DNA from: Macrococcus sp. DPC7161
Lineage (GTDB): Bacteria; Bacillota; Bacilli; Staphylococcales; Staphylococcaceae
Length of the DNA stretch: 64,000 nt
Assembly: GCF_004117835.1 (NCBI RefSeq)
Contig: NZ_SDSC01000001.1
Span: 310,001 to 374,000, forward strand
Reading direction: 5' to 3'
The position numbers and the translations under genes are program-made. Positions 57,636-64,000 of this stretch are shown here, in pieces. The notes beneath the pieces are model-generated. The model searched no databases. It worked only from the letters and a program-made list of their open reading frames with translations, and was not told the origin of the DNA. Each line of letters begins with the position of its first letter. The first letter of the stretch is position 1.

Positions 57636-57640
57636 ACCGT
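57628..57640. promoter_or_regulatory. phage operator 3, over the cro-like stop codon
   Basis: ACGGTTAAACCGT: the same palindrome, spanning the TAA stop (57633-57635) of the Cro-like gene and ending 17 bases before the next ATG. No promoter is obvious beside it. Confidence 0.72.
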
Positions 57641-57656
57641 AATTGGAGGTGTGAAC

Positions 57657-57926
57657 ATGAATTTAACAATCAGTGATGATGTTATTCATGAACTAGTTAC
57701 TAACGAAGTGCAAAAACATTTAATGAACTACAAGTTGCAATATGCAGCTGTAGACATTAAAAAGCTATCTGAAATATCTGGACTGTCTAGATCTAAGTTA
57801 TTAGAAGACATTACATGTCAGCAAGAATTTGATGATGTGACTGTTCGAATAGGCTCAAGGGTTCTTTACCTTTATCCAGAATGCTTAGATGCAATCAAAA
57901 AGATTTATAGGAGGTTATCGCTATGA
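57657..57926 (+). CDS. phage early protein with HTH-like region (DUF771 type)
   Basis: An 89-residue protein; DIKKLSEISGLSRSKLLEDI looks like a helix-turn-helix and VRIGSRVLYLYPECLDAI is typical of the DUF771 family found in staphylococcal phages and pathogenicity islands. ATG 57657 follows GGAGGTG. Its stop overlaps the next ATG (ATGA). Function unknown. Confidence 0.78.
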   Translation: MNLTISDDVIHELVTNEVQKHLMNYKLQYAAVDIKKLSEISGLSRSKLLEDITCQQEFDDVTVRIGSRVLYLYPECLDAIKKIYRRLSL

Positions 57927-58075
57927 AAACAGCAACAATATTGTTTGTGGCTTTAAGCTTTTTATTTCAACTATGTTTTACAGTAGAAGAATCTTACGGT
58001 ACAGCATTAGTCATTGCTGGTGTAACAGCATTATTTCGAATTAATAGTAAGGAATATTTGAAGAAGGTGAAGTAA
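57923..58075 (+). CDS. small phage membrane protein, 50 residues
   Basis: ATG 57923 to TAA 58075 encodes a 50-residue protein with two hydrophobic segments (about 4-20, ILFVALSFLFQLCF; and 26-38, GTALVIAGVTALF) and a basic tail (NSKEYLKKVK). Ribosome site TAGGAGGTTAT. It overlaps its neighbours on both sides (ATGA, TAATG), which supports it as a true gene. Function unknown. Confidence 0.72.
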   Translation: MKTATILFVALSFLFQLCFTVEESYGTALVIAGVTALFRINSKEYLKKVK

Positions 58076-58296
58076 TGTGTGAAAAGTACTATCTAGAATT
58101 AGAAACTTTTGGACTTGGTGAAATAGTAGAAGACGAATTATATCTAAATCGTCATAGAAAAAACGGTGATTTCACTTACAACAATAAAAATGAAAGTGCA
58201 GCATTCCAAACTCAATTTACTGAAAAAGAAATTGATAAATTTGGACTTAGATTTTGGGTTGCCAATGGAACAATCAGACTTGAAAAAGTGCAATAA
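58075..58296 (+). CDS. hypothetical phage early protein, 73 residues
   Basis: Starts at the last base of the preceding stop, after AGAAGGTGA. No recognised domain: mixed polar sequence (MCEKYYLELETFGLGEIVED ...). Similar small proteins are common in early regions of staphylococcal siphophages. After it come 91 bases with the palindrome TATCTTAAGATA (58307-58318) and no gene. Confidence 0.7.
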   Translation: MCEKYYLELETFGLGEIVEDELYLNRHRKNGDFTYNNKNESAAFQTQFTEKEIDKFGLRFWVANGTIRLEKVQ

Positions 58297-58387
58297 AAAA
58301 TACGCATATCTTAAGATACACGCATTAGTAAACTCGACACTTACATAATAGCATGTATCTCTAGATGTTAAAAGGGAGATTAAATAA

Positions 58388-58660
58388 ATGATTACAAAAG
58401 AGCAATTAATATCAGTTGCAAACGAGTTAGTACCACAAATTTTAATGTCAAAGGCAGATGTAAAATTTGAAATAAATTCAGATTATGGAACTGGTGATGC
58501 TGGAATTATGTTGTGGCATTATCACGAAGGCTATTCAACAGAAGAACACCCAGTACCAGCAAAATATAAAAGTTTATATGAATTTCATGATGACGCTGAT
58601 TTAATCGAATTTTTACAGCAAGTTGAAAATGTTTTGCAAGGAGGTTTGTTTAATGGCTGA
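58388..58660 (+). CDS. hypothetical phage protein, 90 residues
   Basis: A 90-residue acidic protein (KFEINSDYGTGDAGIMLWHY, EFHDDADLIEFLQQVENVL) with no recognised domain. ATG 58388 follows AAAGGGAGA. Its end overlaps the next gene's start by eight bases, so they are coupled. Confidence 0.72.
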   Translation: MITKEQLISVANELVPQILMSKADVKFEINSDYGTGDAGIMLWHYHEGYSTEEHPVPAKYKSLYEFHDDADLIEFLQQVENVLQGGLFNG

Positions 58661-58886
58661 GAAAGTTAGTTATTACTTTTCTTTAAAAAACAGTACATTG
58701 CCTTTGTTTGTCAGTCAGTACACTCCAAATGGCGCTTTATATACAACTGATGAACTTAAAGCTAAGCAATACAAAGGTTTTGAGAAAGGTGAGTTACAAC
58801 CACCTTTAGAAACACATAACATTCATAAATTAACAGAAACAACCACATACAAACGTGAGAAAGTAGAGGGCTTAGATAATGAATAA
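58653..58886 (+). CDS. DUF2483-like phage protein
   Basis: A 77-residue protein (MAEKVSYYFSLKN ... GALYTTDELKAKQYKGFEKG) resembling the DUF2483 proteins that precede recombination genes in staphylococcal phages. ATG 58653 follows AAGGAGGT. It overlaps the ERF gene by eight bases. Confidence 0.75.
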   Translation: MAEKVSYYFSLKNSTLPLFVSQYTPNGALYTTDELKAKQYKGFEKGELQPPLETHNIHKLTETTTYKREKVEGLDNE

Positions 58887-59466
58887 ATCTGAATCTATTG
58901 TTGAGTTATCAAAAGCGTTAGCTAAATTCCAAGATGAAGTGAAGCAACCTTTAAAAGATGCAAACAACCCATTCTTTAAATCTAAATACGTACCACTAGA
59001 GAACGTTGTAGAAGCAATTACAGACATTGCACCAGGTTTAGGTTTATCGTTCACGCAATGGGCTTTAAATGACGTAAATGGACGTGTTGGTGTTGCTACA
59101 ATGCTTATGCATGAAAGTGGCGAATACATCGAATTTGACCCTGTATTTATGAAAGCAGACAAAGAAACAGCTCAAGGCGCAGGCGCATTAATTACTTACT
59201 TAAAACGATATTCATTAAGTGCTGTGTTTGGAATTACATCAGATCAAGACGATGACGGTAATGCTGCGAGTGGTAACAAAAAGCTTGCAACTGCTGAAGA
59301 AGTCGGACAACTAAAAGCAAATGTAATCAAATTTGCACAACAAAATAATGGCGAAGCTACTAAAGTACAAGAAGCGTTAAACATTAAAGATTATTCAAAA
59401 ATGACTAGTGAACAAGTCAAATTTGCACAAAAAACATTAATTGATTGGGGATTGAAAAATGACTAA
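58879..59466 (+). CDS. ERF-family single-strand annealing protein
   Basis: A 195-residue recombinase of the ERF superfamily: [29 protein letters not shown] at its N-terminus (in pieces), then [20 protein letters not shown] and the DDDGN motif of ERF proteins. It anneals complementary single strands in phage recombination. SSB is encoded immediately downstream with an eight-base overlap, the usual ERF-SSB pairing. Confidence 0.9.
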   Translation: MNKSESIVELSKALAKFQDEVKQPLKDANNPFFKSKYVPLENVVEAITDIAPGLGLSFTQWALNDVNGRVGVATMLMHESGEYIEFDPVFMKADKETAQGAGALITYLKRYSLSAVFGITSDQDDDGNAASGNKKLATAEEVGQLKANVIKFAQQNNGEATKVQEALNIKDYSKMTSEQVKFAQKTLIDWGLKND

Positions 59467-59956
59467 TAGAGCAGTATTGGTAGGACGATTAACAAAAGAT
59501 GTTGAATTTTCAGTTACTCCAAGTGGTATCGCAGTAGCTAAATTCACTTTAGCAATTAACCGTACATTTACAAACGCACAAGGTGAAAGACAAGCAGACT
59601 TTATAAACATCGTTTGTTTTAGAAAACAAGCAGAAAACGTAAATACGTATTTAAGTAAAGGTAACTTAGCAGCAGTTGATGGACGCATTCAAACAAGAAG
59701 CTACGACAATCAAGAGGGTCGAAAAGTTTATGTAACAGAAGTAGTTGCTGACAGCGTTCAATTTTTAGAGTCAAAAAATAGTGGTCAGCAACAACAAAAT
59801 CAAGCACCACCACAACAAAATCCGTACGCAAATCAACAACCACATTATCAACAGCCTGTTCAACAACAATATCAGCAACAAGCACCACCACAACAAAATC
59901 CGTTTAATAATGCTGCACCACCACAATATAACAACGATGAAGATTTGCCATTTTAG
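59459..59956 (+). CDS. ssb: phage single-stranded DNA-binding protein
   Basis: A 165-residue SSB: OB fold (about 1-105, [22 protein letters not shown]), a Gln/Pro-rich linker and the conserved acidic tip DEDLPF that recruits partner proteins. The linker DNA holds a 25-base direct repeat (59801-59825 and 59879-59903), so its length may vary by slippage or recombination. Confidence 0.95.
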   Translation: MTNRAVLVGRLTKDVEFSVTPSGIAVAKFTLAINRTFTNAQGERQADFINIVCFRKQAENVNTYLSKGNLAAVDGRIQTRSYDNQEGRKVYVTEVVADSVQFLESKNSGQQQQNQAPPQQNPYANQQPHYQQPVQQQYQQQAPPQQNPFNNAAPPQYNNDEDLPF

Positions 59957-59967
59957 GATGTGATTAG

Positions 59968-60639
59968 ATGCCATTAATTAATAGGTATCATCAAAAAAAC
60001 AACGGTAAATATGATGTTGTAGTACGTAACGTATCACTTAATAAAGATGCGTTACTACTACTTGAAAATGATTTACCAGTTGATGTTGAAATTAAAGTTA
60101 TTGATCCAAACAAAATAACTGACCAACAACGCAAAAAAATATTCGCATTGTGTAATGACATTGAAAGTCATACAGGACAACCACGTGAATACATGCGTCA
60201 AATGTTTAAAGACTATTTAAGTAGTATCTATGGATATGAACAAATAAGCATGAGTAATTGCAGTAAATCGCAAGCTAAACAGTTGGTAGAAATCATTTTG
60301 AATTGGGTGTTCTTGCACGATATTCCGTTGAATGTGAAAACAAGTGACTTAATGAAAAATGATAAAGAATTTTTATACGTGAGTACATTGAATAGAACGT
60401 GTGTTATCTGTGGTAAACCTCATTCAGATTTAGCACATCGTTTTGCAGTTGGTCGAGGTAGAAACAGAAACGAAATCAATCATTATGGCAATCAAGTACT
60501 TGCGTTGTGTCGTGAACATCATAGCGAACAGCACGCTATTGGTATTGATTCATTTAACGATAAATACCATTTACATGAAAGTTGGATAGATGTTGATGAA
60601 CGATTAAACAAAATGTTGAGAGGTGAAAAAAGTGATTGA
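59968..60639 (+). CDS. HNH-type nuclease-like phage protein (DUF968)
   Basis: A 223-residue protein. The C-terminal half has CVICGKPHSDLAHRFAVGRGR and LALCREHHSEQHAIG: a treble-clef HNH fold with two CxxC-like pairs. Proteins of this type follow ssb in staphylococcal phages and are annotated as HNHc nucleases, possibly acting on recombination intermediates. Start ATG 59968 follows TAGGATGTGA. Confidence 0.82.
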   Translation: MPLINRYHQKNNGKYDVVVRNVSLNKDALLLLENDLPVDVEIKVIDPNKITDQQRKKIFALCNDIESHTGQPREYMRQMFKDYLSSIYGYEQISMSNCSKSQAKQLVEIILNWVFLHDIPLNVKTSDLMKNDKEFLYVSTLNRTCVICGKPHSDLAHRFAVGRGRNRNEINHYGNQVLALCREHHSEQHAIGIDSFNDKYHLHESWIDVDERLNKMLRGEKSD

Positions 60640-60853
60640 AAAAACAATAGGTGTGAATTTTAGAATATTTGCAGCAGTTAAGAATGTCGATATTGCAGAA
60701 ATCCATAAAAGTACTGGTATTGCAAAAACAACATTATATTCCTTTAAAAAAGGAGAGATGAAAGGCATACAATTATCAACTTTAGAAAAATTGAGTGAAT
60801 ATTTTAAAGTCGAAGTTCATGAATTTTTTGTAAAAGGTGATGCAGATGAATAA
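60632..60853 (+). CDS. XRE-family phage regulator, 73 residues
   Basis: Helix-turn-helix protein (VDIAEIHKSTGIAKTTLYSFKKGE; LSTLEKLSEYFKVEVHEF). GTG 60632 is seven bases after GAGAGGTG; an earlier GTG at 60623 lies in that site. It overlaps the end of the HNH gene and the start of the replication gene. Possibly controls the replication module; target unknown. Confidence 0.75.
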   Translation: MIEKTIGVNFRIFAAVKNVDIAEIHKSTGIAKTTLYSFKKGEMKGIQLSTLEKLSEYFKVEVHEFFVKGDADE

Positions 60854-61607
60854 CAGAGATTATATTTCATCAATCATTACTCAATTCAGTGGACGAAATA
60901 ACATTATACCGATACCAGTAATTTATTTAGAAATTACTGAAGATTATCCAAGCGCTGCATTACTCAATCAGATGATCTATTGGTCAGACAAGACTAGTAG
61001 AAAAGATGGTTATTTTTATAAAACTTATAATGAATGGTTTGAAGAATTGCATTTAACTGAATATCAAGTACGCAGAGCCACAAAAAAACTAAATTCCTTA
61101 GGATTTGTTGAAACTGCATTAAAAAAAGCAAATGGCGCACCTACTTTACATTACAAAGTTGATACCACGCAAGTGTCAGAATGGATTCTTAAGAAACTTA
61201 AGAATGGAAACTTAACAAACTTAAGAATGGAAACTGAAGAAACTCAAGAATCTTTAACAGAGATTACTACAGAGATTACTACAGAGAATAATATAAGCGC
61301 ATCTAAAAATGCGCAAGATTCACAACTCATTAATGAATTTAATGAATGGTATGAACTTTATAACAAAAAGAAAGATAGAAAAGCAGCATTTACTAAATTT
61401 AAAACAGCAAGAAAGAAACATACATTTGAAGTCATTATGAAAGGTACTAAAGAGTACTTAAAAACAATTACTAATAAACAGTATCAAAAATATCCTAAAA
61501 CTTTTTTACACAATGAAAGTTATTTAGAAGATTATTCAGATTCATACGTAAATGCTGAACCATTAACAGGAAATATATTTGACGAGTTAAGAAATGAATA
61601 CAAATGA
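60846..61607 (+). CDS. phage replication initiator protein
   Basis: A 253-residue protein: N-terminal winged-helix region (about 1-110, ALLNQMIYWSDKTSRKDGYFYKTYNEWFEEL in pieces; QVRRATKKLNSLGFVE), a linker encoded by direct repeats, and a C-terminal part that may contact the helicase loader. ATG 60846 fits AAAGGTGATGCAG; earlier in-frame codons lie within that site. Homologous in layout to lambda O / DnaD-type initiators. Probable origin inside the gene at 61195-61253. Confidence 0.83.
   Translation: MNNRDYISSIITQFSGRNNIIPIPVIYLEITEDYPSAALLNQMIYWSDKTSRKDGYFYKTYNEWFEELHLTEYQVRRATKKLNSLGFVETALKKANGAPTLHYKVDTTQVSEWILKKLKNGNLTNLRMETEETQESLTEITTEITTENNISASKNAQDSQLINEFNEWYELYNKKKDRKAAFTKFKTARKKHTFEVIMKGTKEYLKTITNKQYQKYPKTFLHNESYLEDYSDSYVNAEPLTGNIFDELRNEYK
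61195..61253 (+). repeat. iteron-like direct repeats, probable phage replication origin
   Basis: AAACTTAAGAATGGAAACT occurs at 61195-61213 and 61218-61236, with a shorter copy AAACTCAAGAATC at 61241-61253: a 23-base period. An AT-rich stretch with doubled GAGATTACTACA follows at about 61259-61285. Phage origins often lie inside the initiator gene. Confidence 0.6.
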
Positions 61608-61962
61608 AGCTATTAACTTAATAGAAATGATAAGTAATTCATATCATCAAATAGCATTTACTAAAGAAAAATCAAGAATATGGATAGAGATACTTGTTAA
61701 AGGTGATTACGAGTTAAGCAAACAGAAATTAGAGTATCACATCATTAATAGCAAATACGCACCAGTCATTAATGATTTCTTAGTTATTAAGAAAAATAAC
61801 AACTTTGAAAAACTAGAAGAAATTCAAAGTGCTGATTACGAAGTTATCAGACGTGAAGAAAACGATCCAGTTTTAAAAGAGAAACGTGATGCAGCAAAAA
61901 GAAGACTCATTGAGAAGATGACACGGATGAAAGAAAAGATTGAAGGTGATGCAATTGAATAA
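61594..61962 (+). CDS. helicase loader (SPP1 G39P-like)
   Basis: A 122-residue protein of the type that loads and inhibits the phage replicative helicase: NLIEMISNSYHQIAFTKEKSRIWIEIL, then a flexible charged C-terminus (DPVLKEKRDAAKRRLIEKM). Overlaps the initiator gene by 14 bases and is overlapped by the helicase gene, giving the order initiator-loader-helicase. Assignment rests on size, sequence type and order. Confidence 0.75.
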   Translation: MNTNEAINLIEMISNSYHQIAFTKEKSRIWIEILVKGDYELSKQKLEYHIINSKYAPVINDFLVIKKNNNFEKLEEIQSADYEVIRREENDPVLKEKRDAAKRRLIEKMTRMKEKIEGDAIE

Positions 61963-63184
61963 CTGCGAACATGTATTAATTGCATCAATCATAAGATTTC
62001 CAGATTTATATGAAAAATTAGAGTTACAGACTCACATGTTTCAAATGGACGATGTGCGTAACACGTTAGAGTTATTTAATGAGTTAGGTAAAGCAGACAT
62101 TGAAGAACTGTATAGACGTTCGAAAATTGAAGCAAACAAGTACATTACACCTCAACAAATTGTTGAGTACAGCAACGACAAATTAATATTTAAAACGCAC
62201 TTTACTAACAATCAAATCGAAGTGCTAGAGAATTACAAAACTAATAAGTTAGCACATGCCACTAATTTGTATTCTAATGCACCAAATAGAGCGAACAAAG
62301 AATATTTGGAACAAGTAATACAAGAAGTAAATTCGCTTCAAATACAGCCTAAAAATACAAAACAAGGTGTGTTGTTAGAGATATTAGAAGAATTAACTAT
62401 TGATAAACGAAATGTTGTTAAAACAGGCTTATCTAATTTAGATAAAAAGATTGATGGATTCGAGCCAACGCAATTAAATATCGTTGGTGCTCGTCCGTCA
62501 ATGGGGAAAACTGCATTTGCTTTAGCATTAGGAATTAACATGGCGAAGCAAGGCAACAAAGTACATTTTGTATCGATAGAAACAAGTGAAAAGAAAGTTG
62601 CTAAACGTGTGTTGAGCAACTTAAGTGGTGTTCCATTAGAAAAGTTTAAAAGTGCAAACAGAATGACAACAGAAGAAATGGACAAAGCAAGTGATGCAGT
62701 AGATGTATTTATGGATTTAGACTTAACGACTTATGACGTTGATAAGTTTACTCCAAATGCTGCAAGAAACATTTTAAGTAAAGACAAATCAAAAACTAAT
62801 GTACTGATCATTGACTACATTCAGTTGATGCAATCAGATAGAGAATTCAATACAGAACGTGAACGACTAGAAGACATATCAAGACAGTTAAAAATATTAG
62901 CTAAATCAACTAAATCAATCATTATCGTACTAGCACAGTTAAACAGAAGTGTAGAGCAACGACAAGACAAACGTCCTATGATGTCAGACTTAAAGAGTGC
63001 TGGAGGGCTAGAGCAAGATGCTGATGTTGTCATGATGTTATACAGAGATGATTACTACAACAAAGAGCAAGAAGAAAGTGAATTTGGAAAATCTATTGTT
63101 GAATGTATCGTTGCCAAGAACAAAGACGGTGAAACAGGTATTGTTGAAACCCAATTTTACAAGCCTGTCCAAAGGTTTTTCTAA
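61955..63184 (+). CDS. phage replicative DNA helicase (DnaB family)
   Basis: A 409-residue hexameric helicase: N-terminal DnaB domain (about 1-95), RecA-like motor with Walker A GARPSMGKT at 178-186, Walker B VLIIDYIQLMQ, and AQLNRSVEQR with the arginine region. TTG 61955 is chosen: AGGTGATGCAATTGAAT copies the start layout of the initiator gene (AGGTGATGCAGATGAAT). TTG 61940 and ATG 61949 are alternatives. Next gene starts at its last stop base. Confidence 0.9.
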   Translation: MNNCEHVLIASIIRFPDLYEKLELQTHMFQMDDVRNTLELFNELGKADIEELYRRSKIEANKYITPQQIVEYSNDKLIFKTHFTNNQIEVLENYKTNKLAHATNLYSNAPNRANKEYLEQVIQEVNSLQIQPKNTKQGVLLEILEELTIDKRNVVKTGLSNLDKKIDGFEPTQLNIVGARPSMGKTAFALALGINMAKQGNKVHFVSIETSEKKVAKRVLSNLSGVPLEKFKSANRMTTEEMDKASDAVDVFMDLDLTTYDVDKFTPNAARNILSKDKSKTNVLIIDYIQLMQSDREFNTERERLEDISRQLKILAKSTKSIIIVLAQLNRSVEQRQDKRPMMSDLKSAGGLEQDADVVMMLYRDDYYNKEQEESEFGKSIVECIVAKNKDGETGIVETQFYKPVQRFF

Positions 63185-63378
63185 TGAAAATATTTACGGT
63201 TGAAGATTATCTAGAAATGATTAGACGTGAGTATGTTAATGAAAAAATCGAACCTGTAAGAATTCAGTGGTTAAAGTTAGGTTTGACGGTTAAAGCTATG
63301 ATTGATGAAGGTCAATTTAAGCTATATGACGAAGCTGGAGAACGTTTTGAAGACGAATTATATAAACGCATGAGGTGA
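63184..63378 (+). CDS. hypothetical phage protein, 64 residues
   Basis: A 64-residue protein (KIFTVEDYLEMIRREYVNEK ... FEDELYKRMR) with no recognised domain, overlapping the helicase stop by one base (TAATG). Typical small post-replication gene of staphylococcal phages. Confidence 0.7.
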   Translation: MKIFTVEDYLEMIRREYVNEKIEPVRIQWLKLGLTVKAMIDEGQFKLYDEAGERFEDELYKRMR

Positions 63379-63382
63379 TTAT

Positions 63383-63544
63383 ATGAGAAGTATGAAATGG
63401 CATCGTAATGTGATGCCACACTACATCGAAAAGCCTGTAAATTTAGATGATTTAAATGAAATTCCTAAATACATAAAAGAAGAACGTAAAGTTAAACGTG
63501 TTGAATTGAAAGAATTTAAATTTGGTAGATATCCAAAAAATTAG
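63383..63544 (+). CDS. hypothetical phage protein, 53 residues
   Basis: ATG 63383 to TAG 63544, after GAGGTGATT. Basic sequence MRSMKWHRNVMPHYIEKP followed by Lys/Glu-rich residues ending KFGRYPKN. It fits between its neighbours with no overlap; domain unknown. Confidence 0.65.
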   Translation: MRSMKWHRNVMPHYIEKPVNLDDLNEIPKYIKEERKVKRVELKEFKFGRYPKN

Positions 63545-63586
63545 ATGAAATGATGTTCAAAAATTGGTAATAAAGGAGATTACAAA

Positions 63587-64000
63587 ATGAGTAAATTATT
63601 AGAATTAACAGAGTTAATAGAAGCGTGGGCTATTGATAGAGATTTACATACAGCTGACTACAAAAAGCAGTTAATAAAATTAGGTGAAGAAACTGGTGAA
63701 CTTTATGCAGGAGTTGCAAAAAATAATCAAGATTTGATTATTGATTCAATTGGAGATGCGTATGTAGTACTTACGATTTTGTGTTTACAAAAAGAATTCA
63801 CATTCAAGCCTGTTGTATTAAAAGCGCAAGATTCATTTTATAAAAATGTTCAAAATGACAAATTAGATCCAGCAGATGCTGCTATAGATTTATTGTCAGC
63901 CACTGGAAGATTAGCAACAGTATTAGAGAAAAGCACAACAGTTAACATTCATTTGATGCACATTGAGTGGTTTTTAGGTGCATTATTTGAAGTTGCTAAA
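63587..64000 (+). CDS. MazG-like nucleotide pyrophosphohydrolase, 3' end cut by window
   Basis: Open from ATG 63587 (after AAAGGAGA) to the window edge, 138 codons. The motif EETGEL with a downstream IGDAYVVL gives ExxE and DxxxD-type metal ligands of the all-alpha NTP pyrophosphatase (MazG/dUTPase-like) fold. In phages such enzymes clean the nucleotide pool or lower ppGpp. C-terminus not seen. Confidence 0.8.
   Translation, partial: MSKLLELTELIEAWAIDRDLHTADYKKQLIKLGEETGELYAGVAKNNQDLIIDSIGDAYVVLTILCLQKEFTFKPVVLKAQDSFYKNVQNDKLDPADAAIDLLSATGRLATVLEKSTTVNIHLMHIEWFLGALFEVAK

Noticed and set aside
58307-58318. 12-base palindrome TATCTTAAGATA in the phage early region as an operator or terminator
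   Set aside because: No T-run, no promoter beside it and no second copy seen in the window; kept only as a note.
59619-59974. several frames opposite or beside the Gln-rich part of ssb
   Set aside because: They come from the repetitive CAA-rich linker codons and have no start signals.

Overview
The window is chromosomal DNA of a Firmicute. Gene content and order (ribF, rpsO, pnp, RNase J2, spoIIIE, ymf cluster, pgsA, recA, rny, ymdB, korAB, miaB, ricA, mutSL, glpPFKD, miaA, hfq, gpx, hflX, glnRA) match the Staphylococcus backbone. The DNA is AT-rich with strong AGGAGG-type ribosome sites. It is probably a non-aureus Staphylococcus. From memory of the S. aureus order, cinA is missing between pgsA and recA, and there are additions: an M16 peptidase gene after pnp, an unknown membrane-protein gene after rny, and a 13 kb block between korB and miaB. 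No species name can be given from sequence alone.

Layout. 1-7005: translation and RNA decay (truB 3' end, ribF, rpsO, pnp, an M16 peptidase, rnjB). 7063-15717: spoIIIE followed by a tightly coupled cluster (GntR regulator, two M16-family proteins, an SDR, YmfK, a RodZ-like protein, pgsA), with three successive ATGA overlaps. 16095-23371: recA behind a LexA-type box, rny, an unknown membrane protein, ymdB and korAB. 23510-36095: accessory block with a D-2-hydroxyacid dehydrogenase, a TPP-riboswitch-controlled thiamine/precursor ABC operon, a DedA protein (minus strand), a two-gene ABC exporter, a 31-residue membrane peptide, a seven-unit array of hairpin-forming 61-bp repeats, a lipoprotein plus Ser-rich secreted protein pair, and a YtrA-type regulator with its ABC transporter. 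36255-54743: miaB-ricA-mutS-mutL-glpP, glpFK, glpD, a lipase-like hydrolase, miaA-hfq, gpx, hflX, a PLP lyase, glnR-glnA.

54800-64000: left part of a Siphovirus-type prophage inserted just downstream of glnA. It holds an integrase, a lipoprotein and a CI-like repressor on the minus strand. Rightward are a Cro-like protein, small early genes, an ERF annealing protein, SSB, an HNH protein, a replication initiator, a helicase loader, a DnaB helicase and a MazG-like enzyme cut by the window edge. attR, packaging, structural and lysis genes lie outside.

Control elements are readable. The glp genes have a cre site and two terminator hairpins suited to GlpP antitermination. The glnRA operon has a perfect GlnR box inside a terminator-like hairpin. 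recA has an SOS box. The phage switch has three near-identical palindromic operators, one lying over the stop codon of the cro-like gene. The least explained element is the repeat array at 31978-32380: its hairpins vary by compensatory change and the last one carries a U-run like a terminator.
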